Part shown: one piece after another, positions 18,188-27,318 of the stretch
Layout: each line of letters opens with the position of its first letter
Position numbering within the stretch: the first letter of the stretch is position 1
Source: Pseudemcibacter aquimaris
GTDB lineage: Bacteria > Pseudomonadota > Alphaproteobacteria > Sphingomonadales > Emcibacteraceae
Assembly: GCF_028869115.1 (NCBI RefSeq)
Contig: NZ_CP079800.1
Location: forward strand, 2,889,501 to 2,953,500
Length of the DNA stretch: 64,000 bases
Direction of reading: 5' to 3'
Program-made: the position numbers and the translations under genes
Notes under the pieces: model-generated
Database searches by the model: none
Told to the model about the DNA's origin: nothing
What the model saw: the letters and a program-made list of their open reading frames with translations, nothing else

Positions 18188-18805
18188 TTAAGAACTAACG
18201 GTTTTAAGTTCACTGGACGCTTGTTTGATGATTTGAACACTTGCGACGGTGGATAATGTTGCCATCAATACAGCCACGATAAAATCTGGCCAACCTGTAT
18301 TGGTGGCAAATACGCCTGATGCTGCAATAATGATTGCTAAATTACCGATGGCATCATTTCTGGAACAAAGCCAGATTGATCGCATGTTACTATCGCCAGT
18401 TCTGAACTGATACAGAAGAACCGCACTTACCACATTCGCGACCAGTGCAACAATACCCACGGTTCCCATTACACCGGCAAGCGGTACTATGGCTTCACTG
18501 GCATTCGTAAATGTTCTGGCAAAAATCCATATTCCGAGCACCCCCATGCTGATCCCTTTTAGCATTGCAACTGATGCTCTTACCTTTAATGAACTTCCCA
18601 GAACAAGTAAGGTCACACCGTATGTCATGGAATCCCCAAGGAAATCTAATGCATCTGCCTGCAGTGATACTGAATTGGCATAAAAAGCTGTGCTGAACTC
18701 GACAATGAACATGACTGCATTGATTATAAATACAACCCAAAGCGCCTTGCGAAAGCTATCCACTTTCAACTGGTCTTCTTGAATGTCATGATCACAACAA
18801 GCCAT
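18188..18805 (-). CDS. CDF-like cation transporter, six transmembrane segments
   Basis: The 205-residue protein begins with a Cys/His-rich tail (MACCDHD) and has about six hydrophobic helices. The family metal site is visible as SVSLQADALDFLGD in TM2 and CSRNDAIGNLAI in TM5, which replace the HxxxD pairs of classical CDF exporters. Proteins of this type are annotated as cation transporters near the CDF family. The lack of a C-terminal cytoplasmic domain explains the short length. The substrate, probably a divalent metal, is inferred. It is a single gene with its own 5' region. Confidence 0.83.
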   Translation of the reverse strand: MACCDHDIQEDQLKVDSFRKALWVVFIINAVMFIVEFSTAFYANSVSLQADALDFLGDSMTYGVTLLVLGSSLKVRASVAMLKGISMGVLGIWIFARTFTNASEAIVPLAGVMGTVGIVALVANVVSAVLLYQFRTGDSNMRSIWLCSRNDAIGNLAIIIAASGVFATNTGWPDFIVAVLMATLSTVASVQIIKQASSELKTVSS

Positions 18806-18928
18806 AGATAAGCCCTAATTCGATAATAACTTCTTGATAGTGTCTTTTTTAATGACACAATTTATGATTTTACTATATAGGCTTACTTTTGACTATGACT
18901 TTTCGCATTTGGAGGATAAATTAACAAA

Positions 18929-19597
18929 ATGCGTCACTTATATCATTATTGGTTTTCCCCATTTTCCAGAAAAATTCGCATCGCCATGCTGGAAAAAGAG
19001 ATGGAATTTGAACTTGAACTTGAGCTTCCATGGAAGCGCAGGCACGAATTTCTTGTGCTTAATCCGGCGGGTACTGTTCCTATTCTGATCGAAGAAGATG
19101 GAAGCACCATTTGCGGCAATGTGGCACTAACGGAATATCTTGATGAAGCATATGATCAATTTCCACTTTTAGGCAAAACGCCTTCTGAAAAAGCGGAGGT
19201 CAGAAGATTAACTGAATGGTTTGATGATAAATTCAATACAGAGGTAACCGAACTTGTCATTAGTGAAAAAGTGATGAAAAGATATCTTAAGATGGGTGAG
19301 ACAGAAGCCGCGGCCATCCGTTTTGCCAATCAAAACATCAAACATCACTTACAGTATATTTCGTACCTGACGGATAGACGAAATTGGTTGGCTGGTGATG
19401 ATTTTTCATATGCCGATATTGCAGCGGCAGCGCATATTTCATGCGTCGATTTTTTTGGTGATGTACCATGGGATCATTATCCGGAAGCACGTGACTGGTA
19501 TGCGCGCATCAAATCACGCCCATCCATGCAGAAAATTCTGAAAGACAATATCGCTGGTTTTATCCCGTCCAAACATTACAGCAATCCCGACTTTTAA
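18929..19597 (+). CDS. Glutathione S-transferase family protein
   Basis: The 222-residue protein has an N-terminal thioredoxin-like GST domain (RHLYHYWFSPFSRKIRIAML; the cis-Pro segment NPAGTVPILIEEDG; then the glutathione gamma-glutamyl site ICGNVALTEYLDE) and an all-alpha C-terminal domain with WLAGDDFSYADIAAAAH near residues 150-165. SPFSRKIR places Ser residues at the usual active-site position. The ribosome binding site ggagga is strong. It is followed after one base by queG, so the two are one transcription unit. The substrate is unknown. Confidence 0.9.
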   Translation: MRHLYHYWFSPFSRKIRIAMLEKEMEFELELELPWKRRHEFLVLNPAGTVPILIEEDGSTICGNVALTEYLDEAYDQFPLLGKTPSEKAEVRRLTEWFDDKFNTEVTELVISEKVMKRYLKMGETEAAAIRFANQNIKHHLQYISYLTDRRNWLAGDDFSYADIAAAAHISCVDFFGDVPWDHYPEARDWYARIKSRPSMQKILKDNIAGFIPSKHYSNPDF

Positions 19598-19598
19598 A

Positions 19599-20708
19599 AT
19601 GATAAATACAATAAAGCAGGACATAACCGAATTGGCGCAAGCCGCGGGGTTTGATGTTGTGCGTTTTACACTTCCAACAGATTTACATGAAAATGCATCA
19701 CATTTTGATGATTTCATCAAAAATGAATTTCATGGCGAAATGAAATGGATGGAAGAAAAAGCGGATAGACGTAAAGATCCACTGACACTTTGGCCGGATA
19801 CAAAATCCATTATCATGCTTGGGAAAAATTATGGCCCGAGTACAAATCCGCTGGATTTTCTAGAACTAAAAGAATACGGCAATATATCCGTATATGCTTT
19901 AGGGAAGGATTATCACGATATTGTCAAAAAACGGCTTAAACAAATTGCCCGCGAGGTCCACCGCAAATATGACGCCGAAGTCAAAGTATTCGTTGATACA
20001 GCACCCGTCATGGAAAAACCACTCGCAGAAAAATCCGGCCTCGGTTGGCAAGGAAAACATACCAATCTCGTCAGCAATGATTTTGGTTCATGGTTATTCA
20101 TTGGCAGCATTTTCACAACACTTGACATTGAACCTGACGAAAAACATAGCAATCAATGTGGGTCATGCCAGTCATGCCTTGATATTTGTCCGACGAAAGC
20201 TTTCCCTGCCCCTTATAAACTGGATGCCCGCAAATGCATTTCTTACCTGACCATTGAATATAAAGGCCACATTGATAAAGAGTTTAGAAAACCGATGGGT
20301 AACCGCATTTATGGTTGTGACGATTGTTTATCAGTTTGCCCATGGAATAAATTCGCGGTCAGAACAGATGAAAAACAATTCCATTCGCGAATTGAATTGG
20401 ACTTTCCAAAATTAAGTGATCTTGCCATGCTTGATGATCCAACCTTCAGAACAGTTTTCTCCGGCTCCCCCATCAAACGTATTGGTCGCGATTATTTCAT
20501 TCGCAATGTTATGATTGCCATTGGTAATAGTGATAATAAAAATTTTATCCCACTTCTAACCGATAAATTAAATGAAGAAAGCCCTTACATAAGGGCCATG
20601 GCCGTTTGGGCATTAAATGAACTATGTTCTGAAGATCAGTTTATGAATTTTAAAGAAAAACATATTGGTCAAGAATGTGATGATGATGTTCTTGCTGAAT
20701 GGGGTTAA
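19599..20708 (+). CDS. queG: Epoxyqueuosine reductase
   Basis: QueG reduces epoxyqueuosine to queuosine in tRNA using cobalamin and two [4Fe-4S] clusters. The 369-residue product has both ferredoxin motifs (CGSCQSCLDICPTKAFP near residues 186-202 and CDDCLSVCPWNKF near 242-254), the upstream cobalamin-binding region (VFVDTAPVMEKPLAEKSGLG) and a C-terminal HEAT-like tail (LLTDKLNEESPYIRAMAVWA). It is co-transcribed with the GST gene, and its 3' end overlaps the convergent TPR gene by four bases. No other queuosine genes are in the window. Confidence 0.96.
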   Translation: MINTIKQDITELAQAAGFDVVRFTLPTDLHENASHFDDFIKNEFHGEMKWMEEKADRRKDPLTLWPDTKSIIMLGKNYGPSTNPLDFLELKEYGNISVYALGKDYHDIVKKRLKQIAREVHRKYDAEVKVFVDTAPVMEKPLAEKSGLGWQGKHTNLVSNDFGSWLFIGSIFTTLDIEPDEKHSNQCGSCQSCLDICPTKAFPAPYKLDARKCISYLTIEYKGHIDKEFRKPMGNRIYGCDDCLSVCPWNKFAVRTDEKQFHSRIELDFPKLSDLAMLDDPTFRTVFSGSPIKRIGRDYFIRNVMIAIGNSDNKNFIPLLTDKLNEESPYIRAMAVWALNELCSEDQFMNFKEKHIGQECDDDVLAEWG

Positions 20709-21487
20709 CCATCAATAAGTTTCAAATTATCTTCAGCCAGTTTCTGTAAATCGGTCTCAGGATATTTTTCAATAATTTTTCGCCATTCAACGCGCGCTTT
20801 GGCATCCTGATTTAACATACGGTAATTGGCACCGCTTTCAAAAAGGATGTCAGGATGATTGGGTTCAAGTATTAACGCCTCGTTCAAATCAAGCCGTGCT
20901 TTTACATGCTCACCCATTTTGCGGAATGTTTCCGCACGATATAAAAACGCATCTATGCGTTCATAATTTATCTTTAACGCATTGGCGAAATCTTCAACAG
21001 CACTTTGATATTCTTCACGGTCCGCTTGTAATAATCCACGCTCAATATAAAAATCATACGTAAGCGCCGGTATTTTTTCGAGCGCCAAGATTGCAACCGT
21101 ATAAACATGATAAGCCTGATCATATTTTTCAGCCATTTGCCATGATCTGGCGGCAAGATATCTTAATTGCGATGAAAGAAGATCCGTATTTTGCGCAGCG
21201 AAGCTTCCAATGTCTTCGCCTTTGGAAACTTTTTCTGCAATCATTTCCAGTATTTCTGCTGCCTCATCATACCTTGATTGTTGATAAAGAGATAATGCCT
21301 CGCAATGCTGTGCAGGAACACCGCCACCATTAACATGCCATTCTTTCGCTGTGATCAAGGATTTCTTGCTATCTTTTTCAACTTCTTCAATACACGCCAT
21401 ATATTTTTTTGCCTGATCAGCGTCACTTGACACTTGTGCCAATGCTGGTGAACTGAACAATAAAATAAAGAAAACCATGTATTTCAT
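20705..21487 (-). CDS. Secreted tetratricopeptide-repeat protein
   Basis: I chose the start at 21487 because it gives a clean signal peptide (MKYMVFFILLFSSPALAQ). The frame is open 35 codons further upstream but without a signal. The 260-residue protein has about five TPR-like helix pairs, for example SLYQQSRYDEAAEILEMIAE, RGLLQADREEYQSAVEDFAN and AETFRKMGEHVKARLDLNEA. TPR proteins in the periplasm act as assembly or interaction platforms; the partner is unknown. It is a single gene. Confidence 0.82.
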   Translation of the reverse strand: MKYMVFFILLFSSPALAQVSSDADQAKKYMACIEEVEKDSKKSLITAKEWHVNGGGVPAQHCEALSLYQQSRYDEAAEILEMIAEKVSKGEDIGSFAAQNTDLLSSQLRYLAARSWQMAEKYDQAYHVYTVAILALEKIPALTYDFYIERGLLQADREEYQSAVEDFANALKINYERIDAFLYRAETFRKMGEHVKARLDLNEALILEPNHPDILFESGANYRMLNQDAKARVEWRKIIEKYPETDLQKLAEDNLKLIDG

Positions 21488-21568
21488 AATTGATATGCCT
21501 GTATTTGGGTTATCATTCACTGTATAAATATAATCCTGAAAAATGCAAACTGAATAAACTGGACCATC

Positions 21569-22402
21569 ATGAACCTTTTTTGTTTCGGGCAAGGATATAC
21601 AGCCACAAGACTAATTTCGTCATTATCAAAAGAAAAATGGCAATATTCCGGCACACGACGGGATCACGGGGAAATTTGTTTTAATGGTACGGGGCCAATA
21701 GAATATATAGAACGCCATCTTAAAGAGGTTACACATATATTAATATCAACACCACCAATGGCAGATATTGGTGATCCTGTCTTTCATTTTCATGGAACAG
21801 ATATTGAAAAACTTCCATCATTAAAATGGGTTGGTTATTTATCCGCAACCAGTATTTATGGTGACCATAATGGGGATTGGGTTGATGAAAAAACACCCGA
21901 AACCCCAAGCGGGGAACGCGGCGAGCAACGATTGAATGCTGAAAAACAATGGAGATCTCTTGATATTCCGCTTCACATATTCAGGCTCGCTGGCATTTAT
22001 GGTCCGGACCGCAATCAAATAAAATCAGTTAAAACGGGTACAGCCAGAAAAATCATAAAAGAAAACCACGTCTTTTCACGTATTCATGTGGATGACATTG
22101 TTTCAGCACTCGTGACCTCAATGGATACACCAATCCCCGGTATTTATAATCTATCGGATGACACACCAGCATCCACCGCAGATGTGCTTGATTATATTTG
22201 TGATCATTTGGATTTGCCGTTGATTGAAGGCAAAAATATTGCAGGTACCGATATCAGCCCCGCATTAAGAAGCTTTTATGCGGATAATAAACGTGTCAAA
22301 AATGATCACGTTAAAAAGGCATTTAATTGGGCGCCGAAATACCCATCGTATAAAGAAGGCTATAGCGCCTTATTTGACGAGCTCGACAAGCGCAGCCTTT
22401 AA
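21569..22402 (+). CDS. NAD(P)-binding SDR/epimerase family protein (YeeZ-like)
   Basis: The 277-residue product starts with a dinucleotide-binding motif (LFCFGQGYTATRLISSL) and has an atypical extended-SDR body. Features include STPPMADIGDPVFHF, the active-site-like segment VGYLSATSIYGDHNGDWVDE (Ser and Tyr near residues 91-95, but no canonical YxxxK) and FRLAGIYGPDRNQI. This pattern is that of YeeZ-like oxidoreductases. The reaction is not known. It overlaps the convergent hydrolase gene by 33 bases. Confidence 0.85.
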   Translation: MNLFCFGQGYTATRLISSLSKEKWQYSGTRRDHGEICFNGTGPIEYIERHLKEVTHILISTPPMADIGDPVFHFHGTDIEKLPSLKWVGYLSATSIYGDHNGDWVDEKTPETPSGERGEQRLNAEKQWRSLDIPLHIFRLAGIYGPDRNQIKSVKTGTARKIIKENHVFSRIHVDDIVSALVTSMDTPIPGIYNLSDDTPASTADVLDYICDHLDLPLIEGKNIAGTDISPALRSFYADNKRVKNDHVKKAFNWAPKYPSYKEGYSALFDELDKRSL

Positions 22403-23119
22403 CCGATCAAGGTCAGCATCACTGGAAAGCCTATGGTCACCGGTTTTATTAAAACTGATAATCACGTCTTCGCTAACGACCCTATCAGCGATACGTGACG
22501 AATATTCATATGGCACATCCGCGTCCTTAAGGCCGTGGAAAAGGCGCACCGGACAATCAAGATCAATGGCATTATTCAGCAAAATATGATTTTCACCATC
22601 CTGAATAAGTCCATAAGAGACACGATATGGTTCATCGCTATATTCCGATGGTTCCAGATAGACACCATCACGTTTTAATGTTTCCCTGATCTCATCAGAA
22701 TATTTTTCCCACATAAGCTCACGCGTGAAATCTGGTGCCGCTGCGATGCCGATATAGGCTTTTACTTGGGTCTTTCTAGCAAGAGATACAAGTAATCCAA
22801 CCCAGCCACCCATACTGGATCCAATCACGATAAGATCACCATCCGTCAATTGATCAACAACACTAAGCGCGTCCTCAGTCCATTTGCCGATTGTGCCATC
22901 TACAAAATCTTCTGATGACCGGCCGTGACCGGAATAATCAAAACGCACGAAAGACAGCCCCAAATCCTTACAAGCGTTTTCAAGAAAGATTGCTTTTGTA
23001 CCTTCCATATCGGACATATAACCGCCACAAAAAATGACGGTCGGACCAGTACCATTTGTTTTATGATATGCGATCTGGCGACCTTCTTCGCCAGTTAAAA
23101 ATTGGGGTTCTTCACTCAT
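22370..23119 (-). CDS. Alpha/beta hydrolase (ABHD10-like)
   Basis: The 249-residue alpha/beta hydrolase has the oxyanion-hole region VIFCGGYMSDMEGTKAI, the FDYSGHGRSS turn, the nucleophile elbow GSSMGGW (Ser near residue 97), an acid in HGLKDADVPYEYS (near 197) and the catalytic His in DHRLS (near 227). The pattern resembles palmitoyl-thioesterase ABHD10 and its bacterial relatives. The substrate, probably an acyl ester or thioester, is inferred. It is a single gene whose last 33 bases overlap the convergent SDR gene. Confidence 0.87.
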   Translation of the reverse strand: MSEEPQFLTGEEGRQIAYHKTNGTGPTVIFCGGYMSDMEGTKAIFLENACKDLGLSFVRFDYSGHGRSSEDFVDGTIGKWTEDALSVVDQLTDGDLIVIGSSMGGWVGLLVSLARKTQVKAYIGIAAAPDFTRELMWEKYSDEIRETLKRDGVYLEPSEYSDEPYRVSYGLIQDGENHILLNNAIDLDCPVRLFHGLKDADVPYEYSSRIADRVVSEDVIISFNKTGDHRLSSDADLDRLKAALVELVK

Positions 23120-23274
23120 ATTAACTTCTCGATTATTATTATTTTCGGGAATATATCATAATATATATTGAAATCCTTATTTTTTAAGCATTTTTAACGT
23201 ATGATTACTTGACTTGAAGCCCAAGTTGGATAAATTCCTGCATTGATGTCAATAGTAGAAAAGATGAGATCCTA

Positions 23275-25209
23275 ATGAACGCAAATAGAGAAGTAGCCTT
23301 AACCCTGCCAGATGGCAGCGTCCGCAAATTTGATGGACCGGTGACAGGTATGACGCTTGCTCAAGATATTGGCCCTGGTCTTGCCAAGGCTGCGATTGTA
23401 ATCGTCGTTAACGGCGAACAATGGGATCTGTCACGTGAAATAACGGAAGACGCCGAAGTATCCATCATCACAAAACGCGATGAAGAAGCACTTGAAATCA
23501 TTCGCCATGATGCGGCGCATATTCTTGCGGAAGCGGTGAAAGAATTATACCCGGATACTCAAGTGACAATCGGCCCTGCTATTGAAAATGGTTTCTATTA
23601 TGACTTCGCACGCGAAGAACCATTTACACCGGATGATCTGGAAAAAATTGAAAAACGCATGAAAGAAATCGTTGCCCGCGACGAAGAAATTATCCGCACC
23701 GAAATGCCACGTGACGAGGCCGTAGAATTTTTCCGCAACATGGGTGAAGAATATAAAGCAGAAATCATCGCGAGCATTCCGTCAAATGAACCGATTACTC
23801 TGTATAAACAGGGTGACTTCATTGACCTATGTCGTGGACCACATTTACCAAGCACCAAATACCTTGGTGGCGATACATTCAAATTGATGAATGTGGCAGG
23901 CGCTTACTGGCGTGGTGACAGTGAAAATGAAATGCTACAACGCGTTTACGGTACAGCATGGCGCGATAAAAAAGAACTTAAAGCCTATCTTCACCGTCTT
24001 GAAGAAGCCGAAAAGCGCGATCACCGTAAACTGGGTAAAGAATTAAATCTTTTCCATTTTCAGGAAGAAGCCGCCGGCATGCCATTCTGGCATCCAAACG
24101 GCTGGACCATTTACACACAGATCGAAGGTTACATGCGCCGTAAACAACGCGCACACGGATATCAGGAAATTAACACCCCGAAACTTGTTGACCGTAAGTT
24201 ATGGGAAGATTCCGGTCACTGGGAAAAATTCCGTGAACATATGTACACCACAGATTCAGAAGAACGCACATTTGCACTTAAGCCAATGAACTGCCCATGT
24301 CATGTGCAGGTTTTCAATCAAGGTCTGGTCAGTTACCGTGACCTACCGATGCGTCTTGCCGAATTTGGAAGCTGTCACCGTTATGAACCGTCGGGTGCCC
24401 TTCACGGACTGATGCGCGTTCGTTCATTCGTACAGGATGATGCCCATATTTTCTGTGAAAAAGATAAAATCACAGAAGAAACAGAAACATTCTGTAATAT
24501 GCTTCTTGAAATTTATAAGGATTTTGGCTTTGAAGAAGTGAAGGTCAAATTCTCTGACCGTCCAGAAACACGTGCCGGTTCTGATGAAGTTTGGGATGAG
24601 GCAGAAAAATGCCTGATCGATGCCGTTGAACATGTGGGGCTTGAATATACATTAAACCCAGGCGAAGGTGCATTTTACGGACCAAAACTTGAATTCGTGC
24701 TTACCGATGCCATCGGCCGTGACTGGCAATGTGGCACGCTTCAGGTTGATTTCGTACTGCCGGAACGCCTTGACGCCAACTACATCGGCGCCGATAATAA
24801 TAAGCACCGCCCTGTGATGCTTCACCGTGCGATCCTTGGGTCATTTGAACGTTTTATCGGTATTCTAATCGAAAACCATGCGGGACGCTTCCCGATGTGG
24901 CTTGCGCCCACACAGGTTGTTGTCACCGGCATTACTTCGGATCAGGATGATTATGTAAAAGAAGTTTACGAGAAATTAAAAGCCGCAGGACTGCGCGCTG
25001 ATTTCGATCTAAGAAACGAAAAAATCAATTATAAAATTCGTGAACATTCACATGCAAAAGTTCCCGCGATTTTCGTCGCAGGTGGCCGTGAAGCAGAAAA
25101 TAATACAATTACAGTAAGAAGACTTGGGTCAAAAAATCAGGAAACCCTTGATTTAACTGACGCAATTAATAAACTTGTCATCGAGTCTACTGATCCAGAT
25201 TTACGATAA
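23275..25209 (+). CDS. thrS: Threonine-tRNA ligase
   Basis: The 644-residue enzyme charges tRNA-Thr. It has an N-terminal TGS domain (residues 1-65), an editing domain ([17 protein letters not shown] ... and the second-site motif [15 protein letters not shown]), a class II catalytic core with the zinc-ligand motif [10 protein letters not shown] near residue 340, the motif 2 region [17 protein letters not shown], and an anticodon-binding domain ([12 protein letters not shown] to the end). It is complete, and infC starts 54 bases downstream as in many bacteria. Confidence 0.98.
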   Translation: MNANREVALTLPDGSVRKFDGPVTGMTLAQDIGPGLAKAAIVIVVNGEQWDLSREITEDAEVSIITKRDEEALEIIRHDAAHILAEAVKELYPDTQVTIGPAIENGFYYDFAREEPFTPDDLEKIEKRMKEIVARDEEIIRTEMPRDEAVEFFRNMGEEYKAEIIASIPSNEPITLYKQGDFIDLCRGPHLPSTKYLGGDTFKLMNVAGAYWRGDSENEMLQRVYGTAWRDKKELKAYLHRLEEAEKRDHRKLGKELNLFHFQEEAAGMPFWHPNGWTIYTQIEGYMRRKQRAHGYQEINTPKLVDRKLWEDSGHWEKFREHMYTTDSEERTFALKPMNCPCHVQVFNQGLVSYRDLPMRLAEFGSCHRYEPSGALHGLMRVRSFVQDDAHIFCEKDKITEETETFCNMLLEIYKDFGFEEVKVKFSDRPETRAGSDEVWDEAEKCLIDAVEHVGLEYTLNPGEGAFYGPKLEFVLTDAIGRDWQCGTLQVDFVLPERLDANYIGADNNKHRPVMLHRAILGSFERFIGILIENHAGRFPMWLAPTQVVVTGITSDQDDYVKEVYEKLKAAGLRADFDLRNEKINYKIREHSHAKVPAIFVAGGREAENNTITVRRLGSKNQETLDLTDAINKLVIESTDPDLR

Positions 25210-25263
25210 TTTAGGATTTTTGGATATAATAGGAAGGGATTTAACAAACAATGGAGAAAATAA

Positions 25264-25800
25264 ATAGCTAAGCGACCAATGCAGGGCCCCGCGTCAAAAA
25301 AAGGACCACGGGTCAACGAGGATATTCTTGAAGAAGAAGTAAGATTAATTGACGAGACTGGTGAAAACCATGGTGCAGTACCAATTGCAAAAGCCATTGA
25401 AATGGCAAAAAATGCAGGTCTGGATCTCGTTGAAATATCGCCGAATGCTACTCCACCGGTTTGTAAAATTCTGGACTATGGCAAATATAAATATGAAGCA
25501 CAGAAAAAAGCTTCACTCGCCAAGAAAAAGCAAAAAACTGTTGATGTTAAGGAAATCAAACTCCGTCCGGGGATTGAAAAGCATGACTATGATGTCAAAA
25601 TGCGTTCTATTGATAAATTCCTAAACGCTGGTGATAAAGTAAAAGTAACACTTCGTTACCGTGGCCGCGAAATGGCCCATCAGGAACTTGGTATGGAAGT
25701 TCTTAACCGTGTACGCGAACAATTCGCGGAAGTGACAAAGATCGAACAGATGCCAAAGATGGAAGGGCGTCAAATGATCATGATCATGGCACCAAAATAA
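25264..25800 (+). CDS. infC: Translation initiation factor IF-3, with ATA start codon
   Basis: IF-3 binds the 30S subunit, keeps subunits apart and rejects non-canonical start codons. I place the start at an ATA codon, giving (M)[18 protein letters not shown] and 178 residues. A GGAG ribosome binding site ends eight bases before it, and the N-terminus then matches IF-3 length. The first ATG, at 25279, would drop five residues and lies too far from that site. E. coli infC uses AUU for autoregulation, and ATA fits the same logic. The N-domain ([20 protein letters not shown]), linker and C-domain ([19 protein letters not shown]) are intact. Confidence 0.93.
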   Translation: MAKRPMQGPASKKGPRVNEDILEEEVRLIDETGENHGAVPIAKAIEMAKNAGLDLVEISPNATPPVCKILDYGKYKYEAQKKASLAKKKQKTVDVKEIKLRPGIEKHDYDVKMRSIDKFLNAGDKVKVTLRYRGREMAHQELGMEVLNRVREQFAEVTKIEQMPKMEGRQMIMIMAPK

Positions 25801-25823
25801 ACGGGCATCCAATATTTATTTTT

Positions 25824-25857
25824 AAAGCAGGCTTTAAGGCCTGCTTTTTTTGTTTTT
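25824..25857 (+). terminator. Intrinsic terminator of infC
   Basis: The stem AAAGCAGG/CCTGCTTT with an eight-base loop is followed by a run of T. It ends the thrS-infC unit, so the next transcript needs its own promoter. Confidence 0.9.
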
Positions 25858-25907
25858 ACGAGTCGTTTTATAACACCGATTTATAACATTTTGAAAATTC
25901 AGCATTT

Positions 25908-25936
25908 TTGAAAAATAGCCAATATTATGATATTAT
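25908..25936 (+). promoter_or_regulatory. Sigma-70 promoter of a candidate small RNA
   Basis: TTGAAA and TATTAT are separated by exactly 17 bases, giving a start of transcription near 25943. No ORF starts within the next 150 bases. Confidence 0.6.
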
Positions 25937-25942
25937 ATCTGC

Positions 25943-26054
25943 GAAAGTGCGCCCATTGGTAGCACTACATTCTGTATTGATAAGGGTCAGCTGAACTTAC
26001 AGTATAGATGCAAAAGGGACCCGCCGTTATGTGGAAACACTCGGCGGGTTTTTT
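25943..26054 (+). ncRNA. Candidate small non-coding RNA with its own promoter and terminator
   Basis: A 17-bp-spaced promoter precedes, and a strong terminator ends, a stretch of about 112 bases with no ORF. Possible helices are GTGC/GCAC near 25947-25965, CTGTA/TACAG around 25972-26002, and the terminator stem CCCGCCG/CGGCGGG (26020-26048) capped by an inner GTG-GAAA-CAC hairpin and followed by TTTTTT. I cannot match it to 6S, SRP or tmRNA features. It lies between infC and an outer-membrane protein gene. An alternative is a long 5' leader of that gene with early termination. Confidence 0.6.
26020..26054 (+). terminator. Intrinsic terminator of the candidate small RNA
   Basis: The seven-base GC-rich stem CCCGCCG/CGGCGGG, with an inner GTG/CAC helix and GAAA tetraloop, is followed by six T. 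It is strong and unconnected to any ORF. Confidence 0.88.
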
Positions 26055-26139
26055 GCGTATAAAACACGTCAAATTATTGACATATAATTGTTTGATCTTA
26101 TGCTTCTAAAATCATCATCTTTAACCATTGGGGCATATA

Positions 26140-26883
26140 ATGAAAAACATTATCGTTTTTATTTTACTATCTTTATTACCTTTTGCGGCGACCGCGCAAA
26201 CCATTGAAAATAACAAAGACAAAACCGCGACATCAAATTCAGGAAGTAGAAATCAGTCTCAAACGTATGACCCATTATTAATGGGTGGGGCGGCGACTAC
26301 TGCGGCTGTTGCAACCACGTCCAGCTCATCAGGAAAAACAAAAAACCTTTATTTCGTTCTTGAAGCAGGAAGCTCAACAAATAAATCCGTAACAAGTGGG
26401 GATTGGGAAAATTTCCCGGTTACAAACAATTCAGGTGGCGCTTTTGGCGCAACACTTGGCTACCGTGAAATTTTGGAAAATAATTGGCTTTATGGATTTG
26501 AATTAAGCGCGTTATCATCATCAGCGTCAAGTTCTGTGGTTGATTGCTGCAATACCCGCACGTTTGATTCCAAATTGATTTCTGGCCTTTATTTAACCGC
26601 TGGTAAAGCTATGGGGCAAAATAGAGATCTTATTGCTTATGCATTGGTGGGTATTGGTGCCACTAAAGCGGATAGCATAACCACAGATACCAATGGCGCA
26701 ACCATTAGCACCTTAGATGAAAATGGGAATGGTTTCTCATTCGGCATGGCCGCAGAATTTAAGCTCAGTGAACAATTCGGCATACGCGTAAAAGCCTTAC
26801 ATAATCTTTATAAGGCCGGTGAAATTGATGAATTAAGAATTCGTGATACGGTCGTTACCGGCGGCCTTGTGATTAATTTCTAG
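26140..26883 (+). CDS. Outer-membrane beta-barrel protein
   Basis: The start is ATG 26140, giving 247 residues with a signal peptide (MKNIIVFILLSLLPFAATAQ). An upstream in-frame TTG at 26128 lacks support. After a Ser/Thr/Asn-rich, probably flexible stretch (residues 25-65) come amphipathic strands typical of a small barrel: LYFVLEAGSSTNKS, GGAFGATLGYREIL, LYGFELSALSSSAS, FSFGMAAEFKLSEQFGIRV, and the terminal strand GGLVINF ending in Phe as needed for BAM recognition. Two adjacent Cys (VDCCNTR) lie in a predicted loop. It is OmpA-like or OmpW-like in size, with no family certainty. Confidence 0.8.
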   Translation: MKNIIVFILLSLLPFAATAQTIENNKDKTATSNSGSRNQSQTYDPLLMGGAATTAAVATTSSSSGKTKNLYFVLEAGSSTNKSVTSGDWENFPVTNNSGGAFGATLGYREILENNWLYGFELSALSSSASSSVVDCCNTRTFDSKLISGLYLTAGKAMGQNRDLIAYALVGIGATKADSITTDTNGATISTLDENGNGFSFGMAAEFKLSEQFGIRVKALHNLYKAGEIDELRIRDTVVTGGLVINF

Positions 26884-26894
26884 CATCAAACTAA

Positions 26895-26935
26895 TCACCC
26901 ACCGCAAACACCAATTCACGGTGGGTGAATATTTT
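26895..26935. terminator. Bidirectional hairpin terminator between OMP and DUF1330 genes
   Basis: The perfect ten-base-pair stem TCACCCACCG/CGGTGGGTGA with a 14-base loop is followed by atatttt on the plus strand. It sits between two convergent genes. Confidence 0.75.
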
Positions 26936-26936
26936 C

Positions 26937-27218
26937 TTACTGATGCGCGGAAAGCACCATTTCTGCGCCTTTTTCTCGGGCAATCTTCAAGGCTTTATAA
27001 TCATCAGAATTATAAAATGCATCTAATTGACTTTGATCAGGAAATTGAAACACGGCAATATTTGGCAAGGTTATTTCACCCGTTAATATCTGATCGGCCC
27101 CTCCCTTAAATAAAAGCTCTCCACCAAAAGATTTAATAATCGGTCCTGCCTCTTGTGAATAAGAGGCAAGTGCGCCAGCATCTTTAATTTTAAAGCGAGC
27201 TACGAAATAAGCAGTCAT
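26937..27218 (-). CDS. DUF1330 family protein
   Basis: The 93-residue protein is a single ferredoxin-like (dimeric alpha/beta barrel) domain: MTAYFVARFKIKDAGALASY, GPIIKSFGGELLFKGG, IAVFQFPDQSQLDAFYNSDD and YKALKIAREKGAEM. These match the DUF1330 family, whose members are small dimeric proteins of unknown reaction. It is divergent from a LysR gene with about 100 bases between them, the usual setting for a LysR target, so its expression may be controlled by that regulator (inference). Confidence 0.9.
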   Translation of the reverse strand: MTAYFVARFKIKDAGALASYSQEAGPIIKSFGGELLFKGGADQILTGEITLPNIAVFQFPDQSQLDAFYNSDDYKALKIAREKGAEMVLSAHQ

Positions 27219-27318
27219 CTGTAAGTTCCTTTGTTATTAACTAGAGCCATTTTTATAAAATTATGCAATTTTTCAGTAAATAAATAGAAATACATATAAA
27301 GTATGCTAAATTGCATGG

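Noticed and set aside
23120-23274. Threonine-responsive leader (T-box) before thrS
   Set aside because: The 155-base region shows no T-box motif or specifier hairpin and is simply AT-rich.
25281-25300. ATG 25279 as infC start
   Set aside because: Too far from the GGAG site and lacks the family N-terminus; ATA 25264 fits better.
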